Of a stretch of DNA of 64,000 bases, positions 15,401 to 27,167 are shown piece by piece; within the stretch, counting starts at the first letter, position 1, and every line of letters begins with the position of its first letter. Source of the stretch: Tomocerus qinae (taxonomy: Eukaryota > Arthropoda > Collembola > Entomobryomorpha > Tomoceridae). Below the pieces are notes generated by a model. That model was not told where the DNA came from and searched no databases. It saw only the letters and a list, made by a program, of their open reading frames with translations. Location: contig CM034548.1 of the NCBI GenBank assembly GCA_020055645.1, positions 38,184,296 to 38,248,295 on the forward strand, written 5' to 3'. The position numbers and the translations under genes are program-made.

Positions 15401-17429
15401 TTTCACCATGGTTAAACATGACAATTAGTCAAACGTTTGGTTCATTACATTTATTGCCAATGTTTAGAAATTAACTAATTATTTAATAAGATTTTACATG
15501 CTAGTCTTATTTTTAATTAGGATGTGTTTAATCGTTTGAAAATGCTGTATAAACAAATATTAGAGTTTGAATTTAAGAATGGGCAATGTGCTTTGCAATC
15601 TTTGTAAAGTGTTGGACGACATTTTGAAACCTTGAAAGTAAATATGGGAGTGCATTTCAATCATAATTTATTTTTGCTTCCATTCTCGTTGATTTCTACC
15701 AAATTTTGCCAAAGAGATGGATTTCTCCCACTTCTGAAGACGGGATGAGTACTTTGTAGCGGGGAAATCAGTTAAGAGTAAATTTTTGAGGAGGTGAACA
15801 TCAGAAATAGATTTAATGCTTGCCTTGCCACTGACTAACCACATAAAATCACAATTAGGATGCACAGAAAATGCACGGCTTGAACACAACAAAGGATGGC
15901 AGAGGTTATGATATATGATTATGGTAACTTGTACCCTACCACCTTATATTTATGATAGATTTATACAGTAGTTGAGGAATTACTGATCTAACGTATGCTA
16001 TTACCTTCAGATTGTAGTGTAATATCATATGATGCCTACTTGAGTTGATTACAAAAGATGTATGTACCAGCGAACTATTATGGTTTGTGATAAAAGACGG
16101 ATAACAGTTCATCAATCATATCCGTACATACATAGACGTTGAGATGTGGATGAGAAGTTGAAGTTCATACACTCACATAATATCAGACACATGCATCCGT
16201 ATACTATTTACTAATCCACAACCATTAGACTAAACCTTGTTTCTCTGCACTGGAGTCAGAAGCCATTTTTATGCAAGTTTATTTACCTATAGCTTACCAC
16301 CCTCATAAAACATTATCGCAATCCAATTTTAATTTTTTCCACTGACAAAGTCAAAGAACATTCTCCTCCTGGTTTCCTTCAATTAGGTATTCATTGGGAA
16401 GCTATGAGATTTGTAGTTCTGATTTTGAACCATTATATATTTACTAGTAGTAAGTGGTAGTATTATTTTGCTTCCACTAAAATGATGTAAACAATTCCGT
16501 TTGTATTCTCAAGGATTTGCTTACTGAGTACAATCTTAATTACTTACTACAATACATTACCTACAATTACAATTGATGCAAGTATAAAAAGTTGTCTGCA
16601 CTCAACTAGATCTCTACAATCCAGACTGCAACCAAAATCAATAGTATGTACCTACTTACACATAGTTACTCCTTCCCTTTCTTCCCTTTTGCTCCTACGT
16701 GCTTTGTTTATTCCACCGTTATGGCGCTATTGGAGAAAGCACAATGGGGATGCTTCTGGGGCATTTTGAGAATAGCCCCTTTCCAAAAAGCTTGCAAAAT
16801 AGCAATGCTCGGTCGGAATCATCAATAAAATAATTATATATAACGTTTCTGCCAAATCAATGAATTTCATTTTACCATGCTACTGACAACACAGATAGCA
16901 TTGCTTGTACTAAAAACATTTATTTTCATATAGGATAATCTTTGATTTGTAAAGTTAACCCTTTGGCTAGTATAATTTATTTGAAGCCAATAATGGAAAT
17001 GTAGGTAAGCAAGAAAGTATTGTTTTGTAGAGTGAGTTTAGTTAGTGTAGTGATGAGTGGGTAGTGGAGAAACTGGAGAGAGATGAAGATGTGAGTGTTT
17101 AGGTCTGAGTTGGCTATGCTCCTGCTGTTCTCCAAGAGTTGGTTAAGTTAGTTGGATGTGAGTGAGGCAGGCCTGGATATTGTAGGTATGCACGGTGGTT
17201 GTTGGGTTTGATTTGGTGGTATGTAGTATGGTTCGGTGGTGCATCGTCGTGGGTGCTAAGATGTGTTCGCCCTCAGCTACTGCTGGCAGATAGTTATTGT
17301 TAGTGGGACAAAAGAGACGAGGATTCTGTGAGCTTCCTAGTTAACTTGTGAACTGAGGGAGTCGCAGAGTGTCGATCTGGAATGGTTGGATCTATCCTTT
17401 GAGAGTGACGCGGACTGTGGAAGTCCGAT

Positions 17430-17437
17430 TATATAAG
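17430..17437 (+). promoter_or_regulatory. Possible TATA box (TATATAAG)
   Basis: TATATAAG reads like a TATA element on the + strand, inside the skew island upstream of the gene. AT-rich DNA makes such strings common by chance, so only its location argues for it. Confidence 0.15.
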
Positions 17438-17531
17438 TTGTTCCTTCTTCCCTTGAGTGCATGTATTCTGATCTGACTGAACTGTGCCCAGTACGCACAC
17501 CCAAGCCAAGATACACTACACACTAGACGAC

Positions 17532-17597
17532 AGAGAGAGAGAGTAGGAGAGGGAAGGAGTTTTCGGAAGAAGAAAGAGAAGAAAGGGAAGAAAAAGA
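17532..17597 (+). repeat. Purine-rich tract with (GA)n
   Basis: A run of about 66 bases made almost only of A and G, starting with a (AG)6-type repeat and followed by GGAAGAAGAAAGAG-like units. GA repeats are targets of GAGA-type chromatin factors in insects; binding here is not shown. Confidence 0.6.
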
Positions 17598-18670
17598 TCC
17601 AGTCGTAGGACAGACGGAACAAAAGGAAGCTCTTTTCGGACTACTTTCGTCGGAGTCTTCACTTTTGGATTCGACCTCACACCACATCCAGGCAGTCGGA
17701 AGATACAGAGACAGACAGTCGGAGTGAAGAAGCTACTTACTATGTTACTTACGTATTGTTAAGAGATTCATGTAATCCAATCCACATCAGATCAGTATCA
17801 GTGCTTGTTCTGTTCTCCTCGGAGACTCGGATGTCCCTGTCCTGTTCCACACCAGACAGACAACACTCCACGTACTACTACATACAATACCGTCGTCTTG
17901 ACTCGAGAGTTTCACTTCACTTCTCCTCCTTGCCCAATCCACACTTCACATCACATCTTTCACACTTACCTACCTTGAATGTTGAAAGAGGTCCGACATC
18001 CGAAAAAAGACCCCAACAGACATACTATTATTCACTACCCACTCTCTCTAACTATCAAATCTTCTTCAGTTTTCTGTCAGGATTGTCCTGGAAACATTGC
18101 CACCCGCTCCTGACTTCACTTGTTCTTCTTTACACGTCTCATCTCTCCAACACTTGACTCCCTTTCCCGTCAACCAACTATATACAACTCACCAGACCTT
18201 CAAATCGGCCTACCTTAAGAAAGACTATTTAGTACGGGGGGTACTTTACTAAAACAATGTACCCTTCTTCCACATTAGAGCTCCACTCACGCTGATTCTT
18301 TTTCCTCAATGAAAACATCCAAAAAGATTAGGCCGTCTTCAATTGTGAAATTATTTGACTATGTGATCCACATTCTCTTTCTCCAAGTGAACATACAGAG
18401 ACAGTCACGAACCAGCTGAATAATATCACAACTAGATTGAACTATGCCGGAGTCTCCCACTTCGAAATTCAGTGGCTCGACAGAAACAAATATTTTACAC
18501 TCCTCAATTCTCAAACAACGAGACGACAATTCACTCGTCAACACTAACTATAAGTGGCACACAAACATTCCCAACATCCCCTTGCACAGAATACTAACAA
18601 ATCTCCGTAACTCCTGCACTCCATATTAAACTGTAGTCACCTTCACTCCACTCAAATCCCATACTCACAA

Positions 18671-21521
18671 TATTATCTCGCTCAAGTACTCTCAATAGAG
18701 AAAATTGACAATGCAACCTTTTCATCGATAGAAATCCTCGGATTTCGTCTACCAATAGTGAATCTAACGATTATTTAGGGATTTAATACATACTTTTTTT
18801 AAAATAAATACGGTAGATATTAGTTTCAGTACTTACCAATCTGTAATCTCTCCTGAAACTGATGCAGTCGGCAATTTAATTATTGTTTAAAGATATACTC
18901 ATAGTTTCCAGTGCTAAAAATGTTATGAATTGTGACTGTATAGTATGACTAGTAGGTGCTTGTCATAAATAAAGAGCACGCAAGCATTCACACTCAGTGA
19001 TCTCTTTAGACAGGTTGTGATGTGCATCTGAATAATATTTCACCAGAAGTTATATGGTACAGCTTAGCGGGATCTTATCACGGACTGGGTTTCCCCGTGT
19101 ATTTATACAACGTTTAGAAATGCAATAATATGCGTTTCCTTGTCCAAACTACCCTGCAACTAATTTCACTGTGACATTTACATTTATTCGTATCTGAATC
19201 AGTAACTCACTCCCATACGTTTTCACTCTGCTGAAAAACTTGCTTGACGTACGTCCAGCTCCCTTCTTGCTATAAATATTCTGTGTATGTGTTAATAAGC
19301 TAACATATCTGCGTACATTAACAGTTTTTGCAAAGAGGAGCTTGTCACTTTAAACATCGTAACAGTTTGTGCTTCGGTAAACTCTAACTAACAATAAGTG
19401 GACTAGATAAAATCCGTTTCCCTCATTGCTTACCCTTGTGCTCTCAACTTCGTTCATACGCTCAATATGGTAAGATTTTACAACCTTACCTGGCTTCTTA
19501 TTTTGTTAATTACTCCTCAATCAACTATTATAAATAGATTAAGTCATCTTTGACTCCTCCGAAGTGCATTACAAGTTAGTACGGCTAGGGGGTGAGAATT
19601 TTCTTGATATTTCTCTGCTGGAGATCTTACTTTTAAGATTCCAGTTCATATGACTAAAAGTCTCAAGTTATCCTCCCTATCTCTTTCTCATTCACTCAGC
19701 ACAGTTTTGTTCAGAGTATTTTATTAGGTTTTTTGGATTTTAATCCACTAATTACAAGGTAGATCTAGATTGCAAATGTAATAGATGGTCAATGTGTGTA
19801 TTTAGTATTTCGATTCACCACACGTGGAGCAATTATGATGCTACAAAGATGTTTAGACATATTTATTAATTAAATATAGCACACTCAGAGATGAATGATA
19901 TATGTACAGATCTGATCACAAGCAAGGAAATATCTCACTCAATCTGTAACTTTCAAGCATTTTAATCGCCCATAATATTTTCATCAGACTCCTCCTTGAA
20001 ATCCTTCGGCTTACTACGAATTCAAGTTGTCATATGTGCGAAATAAGACAACTGATGATGTTATAGCTCTCGACATGTGTGTTGAATCTTGAACGAATGC
20101 ATGTGTGCGCCAGTTAGATGAAGAGAAAACTAAAATTAGCTTTAGACGTACAGTCTCACTCAATCAGTCCAGCTTAAGCGTAAAGGACAGGCTCGTCGTG
20201 CTTAATATAATTCTCTTACGTAGTGCACTCTACGTGCCTTCCCTCCCTTCGTTGTTTATGCACATTCCCATGCAAAAACAAAATTGCCTTCTTGTAATAC
20301 AATACCGTCCTCCTCTCTCCACTCATTAAATTCTAAGAACTCAAAAGATAGCCACTTTGTTTAAAATTTCAAATAGAAACGTTTTTACATTGATTGAAAG
20401 ACAATGACTAATAAAATGCATGCTTTATTCTTAAAATTTTCGTTGCCATAGAGCATTAGTAAGATTTGTTTGGATTCTTATGATGCTAAGGTGTCAAATT
20501 AATGTAAGTATTCTGCCTGTATGCTAGTTAACTATGTAATGACACCTGGTAAATAAGATTTTGCGAATCTTTGCTAAGAGAACTCATCTCAATACCTTTT
20601 AAAGCAGTTAGAAATCTTACATCCTTTTCCCACCAATGCCTAAATTAAAAGCAGGTTTTTCTGTAGGCAATTGATCGAGACTTAAGTTTAAGTGCTTTGC
20701 ATTTGTCAATGATAAATAAGAATTGCAAAAAATAGGAGAAATAGAGTACATTAATTTACCACCTTCTAAAATGAAGGCCAAATGATAAGCCGTGGATGTT
20801 TCCGTGAATATTTAGTGTGCTTTTAGTTGTACACATATCGTCAATGATTATTCATAGAGAAACGTGTAGCACCCTTGATGTAGGTATCTTATTTTACAGC
20901 TCTGAATATACAGTAATAAACCCGGTGCAAGGTGTAACTAGTAGGTCTTTAAAATATCGACTTTCTGCAGGAGGTGACTATGTATTTCTATTAATATAAA
21001 TGTATTGACAAGCAACTGTGCAATACGAAGTCTGTATCTGATACTCATTCATGTTAATTGAGAAACAAAGACAAATGATTTGTCTCTCCGCTTCAAAAGT
21101 AACAGGGATTTGTTCGTGTCATAGGATGGCATTAACTTCTTGTATTGACGGGTAGGGACAAGCTAGCACCTGTGGGGAGACCAAACGAGTGGAACACCCA
21201 CAAGGGCATTTTGCACAGCACTCGAGACATTTTTCATGGCTTTGTCTTCATTAGAGAGAAGGCCATGAAATTGCAAGTGTCCTTTTTCGCTTATTCAGCA
21301 TTTGACGATACAGGAGCAGAATACGGAAGCTTTTTCTAACTGATACAACGGAACAAAATAACGTTGATCCATTGAAAATGGGGTTCCAGCATATTTTGGA
21401 AGCTGATTCGAATAATATTCCTTTGGTTGTTGCTATTGTACTATAATACAACTGTTATCACATCTTTGGATAAATTTTTAACCCTGTATAATAATTGTTT
21501 TTTTCTTGGTTTTGTTTGCAG
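18671..21521. other. Non-coding sequence before the first recognised exon
   Basis: AT-rich, with one copy of a dispersed 22-base repeat (19924-19945). The last 30 bases are the polypyrimidine tract and acceptor of the first recognised NFI exon. A 64-codon open frame at 21145-21339 has no recognisable motif and is not supported as an exon. Confidence 0.6.
19924..19945 (+). repeat. Dispersed 22-base exact repeat, copy 1
   Basis: The 22 bases beginning AAGGAAAT and ending TCAATCT recur without mismatch at 32744-32765, in the same orientation. The bases next to the match differ at both ends. Origin unknown. Confidence 0.7.
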
Positions 21522-21677
21522 GATGAATTCCATCCATTTATTGAAGCATTGTTACCATACGTGAAATCCTTCTCGTACACATGGTTTAACTTACAAGCTG
21601 CTAAGCGCAAATATTTCAAGAAACATGAAAAACGAATGTCACTGGAAGAGGAGAGGAGGTGCAAGGAAGAACTTCAG
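21522..21677 (+). CDS. NFI: NFI exon: N-terminal segment of the DNA-binding domain (52 codons)
   Basis: This exon encodes 52 residues, starting [17 protein letters not shown] and ending CKEELQ. It covers the NFI pre-N region (Pfam NfI_DNAbd_pre-N), with the signature [20 protein letters not shown]. That stretch is very basic and is a plausible DNA-contact and nuclear-targeting segment. The acceptor is a long T-rich tract ending TTTGCAG just before GAT; the donor is CAG|GTCAGT. Both ends are phase 0. In vertebrate NFI genes the second exon begins at the same Asp-Glu-Phe residues in the same phase, which supports the acceptor. No start codon is expected here: the initiating Met lies on an upstream exon that I could not identify. 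Family identity is essentially certain from sequence; the missing 5' end is an observation. Confidence 0.97.
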
Positions 21678-24600
21678 GTCAGTATTCTCATTTGATTACA
21701 GATTGCTACAGTTTTTACGCCTTATCATTGCTAAAATCTGCAAATAGAGGTAATTCCATAACAACTACACTCACAAAGTACATAAGGTGCATGTTAAAAA
21801 GAAAGATAGCTAAAATAGATAAAAACGGAAGGAACTTCGCAGTAGATCACATACTTCAGCATACACAATCCTTCGAAAACACTGACGCGCAATTTGGGAA
21901 TGCGATGTTAAAGTTGTCTGAAATGTCTGTAAGACCAAGTTACAAAATTATTTCCATGTCTTGGTAAAATTTCAGATTTCTACTGAAAATGCAATCAACA
22001 ACACAAATTATTTTCTCGCTTCCATTAATGACTTCAACTGTAATATTAAGTAGAGCATACTACATAATAATCAAACTAATTCATAGAATTAAATAAAACT
22101 AACTTACAATTCGTACTGCAAAGGACTATATCAATACATATATAAAATATTTTGCTATACCTATAGTTCAGGTTTGTTTATAAGAATGAGACATTTTGCA
22201 ATGGTGCGTAAATACTTTGGAATCTCTTGATTTCTCATTTGCCTTGATGTTCAGCAATTTGATTCGTTATTTCCGCCCGTTTGACTTAGGTATCATAAAC
22301 AAAGAAATATGGAGCAATCGTTCACCCGTAAATAGGAATAAGGAAATACATTGGTTTCATATTTTCATCGTTATAATGAATTGTCATATTTATGCTTAAA
22401 AGGAGTGCTGCCTTATTACATAAACATACGACTCACTGATTGCTCGCCAATCATAAAATGTTTATTTCGTTTCACGTTACATAATACTAAGAGTAACGTT
22501 AAATAGAGTACCTAGGTTTCACTTCAACCTTAAACTGACATTTAGTGTCTAGGTTTTAGGTACGCTGCATAAGGTACAATGCAGATACATCATAAATCTT
22601 AACCGATTATAGTCATAAATGCAAGACGTTTATGAGCAGCACTTAAATGAAAAAAAATATTTCCTGGTACGACAGTAATAAAGTCATTAGTCATCAAATC
22701 ACAATTGCTTATGCTTTTTATTCAGAATAGGTATATACACATAGAAACTACAAGACTACAGATAGAAACCGGAACCAATACTAAATATGATAATAAGGTT
22801 TTGCATATTTATTTCAATGAAATTAGGCCAATCCAACACGTGATAAATTCATTTTTGAGATACGCACAAGCAACTTAAAAGTTGATTGTGCAGCATAATT
22901 GCAGTTTGAGCATAATCACAGTTCAAATGGCGTGTGAAAACCATAGCTTACAGTCTTTAAACATAACAGACATTTCTTAACAAGTGACATCAGAGTAAAT
23001 CATAGTCTGTACACGAATTTTTCCTGTCTTTGTTTTGTGGCTAGACTTTGCATGCTCTTGTAATCTCTTTGAACTTGCTGATATTTGAAACCAATGATAA
23101 CTGGAGCGATGACGAATAGCACATGGAAGATATTAGTTTAGTTATACTTAAAGCATTATCAATTGTAAAGTAGTAAGCACATATTGTTATTTGCAATATA
23201 ACTTTGTTCTTAGAATTCGCGAAACAACGCATCAAAATGAGATATTTCGTACAGTAAATGGTACTACCAATTGCTTAGGCATACTGAATTGATGTAAATG
23301 CTGTTTAAGAAGTGACTAATACTTTCAGTAGTAAAAGCGATTGTTTTATACTCAGGAATTTTGGTTGTAGTAAATTTAAAATATAATATGTATTAAATAG
23401 AATGAAATAAGTTATTTTGCCTTGGGCAACTAAATAAAATGCTTTACTCAGATCTTGAAGACTTATGTTAGGTATAAATGAGCATAAATTGTATTTCCAT
23501 CTCAATGGTTATAGACTCAATAGAGTAGCATTCGAAGCAGAGGACTATTTACTGAATTAAAATGTTTAAAAATTAAGGAATTTGTCAGTTAGCGAAAATA
23601 TTTTATCCTTCACCCGGAAAAGACTGGATGCATCATCAGATTCGCTTGGAAACAGTGTCATAAACTTCAGTAATAGAATAGGATTTAGATGCCGGCAATA
23701 AGAAGGGCAAGCCAATGGGAATTGTGAGAGACGGCAGATAGAAATTCACACAATGAGAATAAGGACACAAATATGAAATGAGGGAAATTGGAGCCAGTTG
23801 TGTTGAGTTTACAGAAGGAATCGACACAGTCTCGCCGGTTGACAAGTCCGGATTCCGGAAATGTGTACAGAATGTTCGTTTCACTAGGAAGAAACCATGC
23901 TACACACTGAACAAATTTTACTGTCGTCCTAGAGGATTGCGCCATATAAGTGTGTTGTAAAATCTATTTGTAGAAGTACATCTATTTGTGCAGTTTTCTA
24001 TCCTCCTTGCTCCTTATTTCTTGCATTAAACAGAATTCAACTTCATGACATGACAAATACTATTCGAATGTCTATACGTGCATAGCCATTCAAATTGTGA
24101 TAGAAAAATTGAATTTAAATTTGTTAAGATATTATCTGAAATAGAAAGAAACGCTTCTGAGTTAAAATATTCTGCGGTTTTATGAGAAAAATTACTTCAG
24201 TTGTTATTTTAGTATTCTAGAGTCTATCGTTTTCAAACTATTGGTGTTTGCAACATGTTCTGTAATTTGTACTGCAAATGTATATCTGCTAGATTTATTT
24301 GCAATGGTAAAGGTGAACTGTTTAAGATTCAAGTTGGTTGAATTTTTCATTTTCAGGGATGACAGATGCATTTTCACAAATAGTTTTGGAAATTTCCAAG
24401 TAAATTGCGTAATTTAAGGGATGAAATCAGAATTGTTATTAACCATTGATTATGTTCGCTAAATACTAAATGCGGATATATGAATAAAAGGGAAATTTGG
24501 TCGTTGGGTGCAAGTTTTAGCAGAAAAAGAGGAGGATGTCGAAAGTAGCGCATTGTAGTTTCGCAAACGGGGCATAGAATGAACGGGAGACGCAAGGAAA

Positions 24601-26870
24601 GCGGGTGGCAGAAATAATCTCTGCTCTTCTCACTGCTTCAGAGTTTTTGTTCCAGCCATCCAGCTGCAATTTAGAGATCATTTATTATTTTGCGAGACGT
24701 GGTTCACCCGAACTAAGAACTAGGTAGAGGGGTAACTCTACAACCGTTTCCTTGTAAGCTGTACAATTTAGAATGAAATAAACTAACTTTCTAGGTACAT
24801 TTCAGAAGCAAGTTCTATGTCTCTAAAAATCCTTAACTGGGTGCATACTCCATTTCAAAGTATTGTGATCATATTACCACTTTCCAAAGCAGATATTTTC
24901 TTTTGTCAGAAACATTTTTTGCTAAATATTAGAAAGAGTTCCAATTTTAAAAGATACTAATTAGCCATGGCTTTTATTATCTTCCACTGATTATAAATAG
25001 ACTTTAAAATAAGGACGCAGTAAGAGAGGAATTCGTTTTTATCATTTGTTTAGTATATCTTGAGAATGAAATTATCAGTAATAGATATTGCCGGTCTCTG
25101 TGGGCCAATTGAAGGAGGTATGAAAGACGAACCTACATAAGTTTAAGCACAGCTGCACATATACAATGTCAAGTTAGCAAGTGGGGGCTACTCTGACCTT
25201 TTTGAGTATTTTGATACAGCAACATTGTCACACTTTAAAAGGAATCCTATCTATGCATAAGAGTATAAGGGTAACAACGGTCGGACGTAAGTTGCACATG
25301 TTTACAGCAGATTATTATATAACAGCAGCTTCTCTCACAGAGAGAAACCCCCTTCATTTGTTTTTACAAAGATGCTACTTGACGTGAGCCATAACCTACA
25401 CTACAAACGCTTCCCTTTGCGACTCCTAAGCTCCTGCCTGCTCGTTTACTATAATGTTATAAAAGTGCAAGTGTTTTAACATGTGGTAAATGCACGTTTA
25501 ACAAATGCCGAGACAAAGGAACTTGTTCTTGAAAATGTCATTCGTAATTAATACTTAGGGACATGGGCATTAACTTGTGTTTGCCCAACATAAAAGCCTT
25601 TTATGGAGTTATAATTGTGTAATAAAATGCACACACTGATTTTATATGGCATTCCAAACTATTACTTTTATGTCGCAGCCAACCCCATCATGCACTACAT
25701 TCTCAAACTGTAGTAGGATACAATAAATCAATTATATACGTTGATACTCTAAAGAGTATGCACAAATACATTTTTTACACTTTCAAACAAGCAAACTATT
25801 TTAATCTAACTAATACTATAACTATGTACATATAGTAACATTCATTACTAAATGCTTCTTATGCTTAACTATAAGTTAGTAAATAAGGGAAAATTACTGC
25901 TTAGTTATGGTAGAGTACAAAAAAGCCATGGATAGTAGCTGCTGGGTAAAAATTATCTAAAGGGCCGTGTAAAAGCAAAGTTAATTGTTAGTTCGACTGA
26001 GCGGTTACATAACGGCACGTCCGAGAAATCGAGAATCTTGTGTGATGTGGTTCTGAAGAATCTTCAACCATGACTTCTATATACACAGAAATACAGACAC
26101 ATTAGTGTCAATAAGTCATATTACTAGATTCGTATATCGTTGCGCTTTTGTATCTTACACAATATTTTCATTGTACAATTGCTCGCGTTAAAATACACAG
26201 ATAAAATTCATTTAATTCCTTCTAGTAAAGTATTTATTCAAGCTATCATTTAAGTAAAATGTGGGGCTAATATATGCAATTTAAGTACCAATTTTGACTC
26301 ATGAATTTTAAATGGCAGTGTAAATAATAACCAGGTAAAACTATTTCCGAAACTGTAAAATTTCATGTATTTTTACCAATGAATGTCGATTTGTATATAA
26401 TGAAATAGTATCGTTGGTAGTGCTAATGTGATTTACGTGCGGAAGTGTATTAAGCTCATTTTGTAGGGTTTGATTGGAGAATTGTGAGGTAACATTTAGT
26501 GGTTGATGTAGTAGTGTATGGAGTTAGTTTTGGAATGGGATTGAGTTGTGTGGAAAGAACGTGCTGCGTTAGACGAAGGTAAAATAAATAAATGGTTGTT
26601 TGGCACAAGGACAACAGTGAGAGATATGGGGTGGAGAATTAAAGAGATAGTGGAAGTACACGTTGGTAGAAATGAGGAGAAAAGCAGAGAGAAAGCAATT
26701 GCTTAGCCGTAAAGAGAGAGTTTAGAGACATAAATACATTGAGAGAAAGGATGTAAGTAAAGTGCCTAATCGTAAGCAAGTTGCGTTAGGCTGCTATCTT
26801 CAGTATTTTGTTAGTTGTCGAAGGAATTTGTGTGTGAATGAGGGATGAGGGTATTATGTATTATGCACGG

Positions 26871-26905
26871 TAATGTAATGTGAACTAATGTAATGATATG
26901 TAATG
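26871..26905 (+). repeat. Degenerate TAATG cluster (five copies)
   Basis: TAATG occurs at 26871, 26876, 26886, 26891 and 26901. A perfect four-copy array of the same pentamer follows about 240 bases downstream. Confidence 0.6.
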
Positions 26906-27147
26906 TGGATAGTATAGTGTATAGGGGGTACTTATCATCCCACACAAACATTATAGAAAGATGGATGATAGGTGCATTGTGTGCGGATCCACAGCAGAAC
27001 ACTTAACTTCCACATAAGCTAATCGCAAGCAGTAAACACACATACACACTGCACTCTCACAGAATATTATTTCTAAGTATTATTCCTATTTATTATAATA
27101 TATTATAGTGTGCACCAGCCTCTATTCATTCTATCGTAATGCAAGGC

Positions 27148-27167
27148 TAATGTAATGTAATGTAATG
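27148..27167 (+). repeat. (TAATG)4 minisatellite
   Basis: Four perfect tandem copies of TAATG. Two further tandem copies occur at 54064-54073, and a looser cluster at 26871-26905. Confidence 0.8.

Larger units (their letters stand above)
1..16999. other. Non-coding upstream sequence; no gene supported
   Basis: Mostly AT-rich sequence without recognisable protein families, RNA genes or transposon ends. G-rich to C-rich skew switches are visible near 1.78 kb, 3.6 kb and, more weakly, 6.9 kb. Between 7.4 and 16.9 kb the sequence is largely neutral and AT-rich, with a (GA)n tract at 13473-13484. Open frames here lack domain motifs, lack conserved splice context, and follow base composition. The segment may be the 5' intron or upstream flank of the NFI gene; the sequence does not decide which. 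Confidence 0.6.
17000..18670. other. Promoter-like skew island, 3.9 kb upstream of the first recognised NFI exon
   Basis: This block has higher GC than its flanks. In 17041-17100 I count 25 G and 1 C; in 17881-17940 there are 22 C and 7 G. The switch is near 17.65 kb. A purine tract with GA repeats (17532-17597) and a TATATAAG at 17430-17437 sit just left of the switch. It is the most conspicuous island upstream of the coding exons and could hold a transcription start and 5' untranslated exon of the gene. That is inference; no start codon followed by a phase-0 donor could be pinned down here. Confidence 0.35.

Noticed and set aside
17756..18157. 133-codon open frame in the promoter-like island
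   Set aside because: Starts at TTG and is Ser/His/Tyr-rich. It shows no similarity to the NFI N-terminus and its composition explains it.
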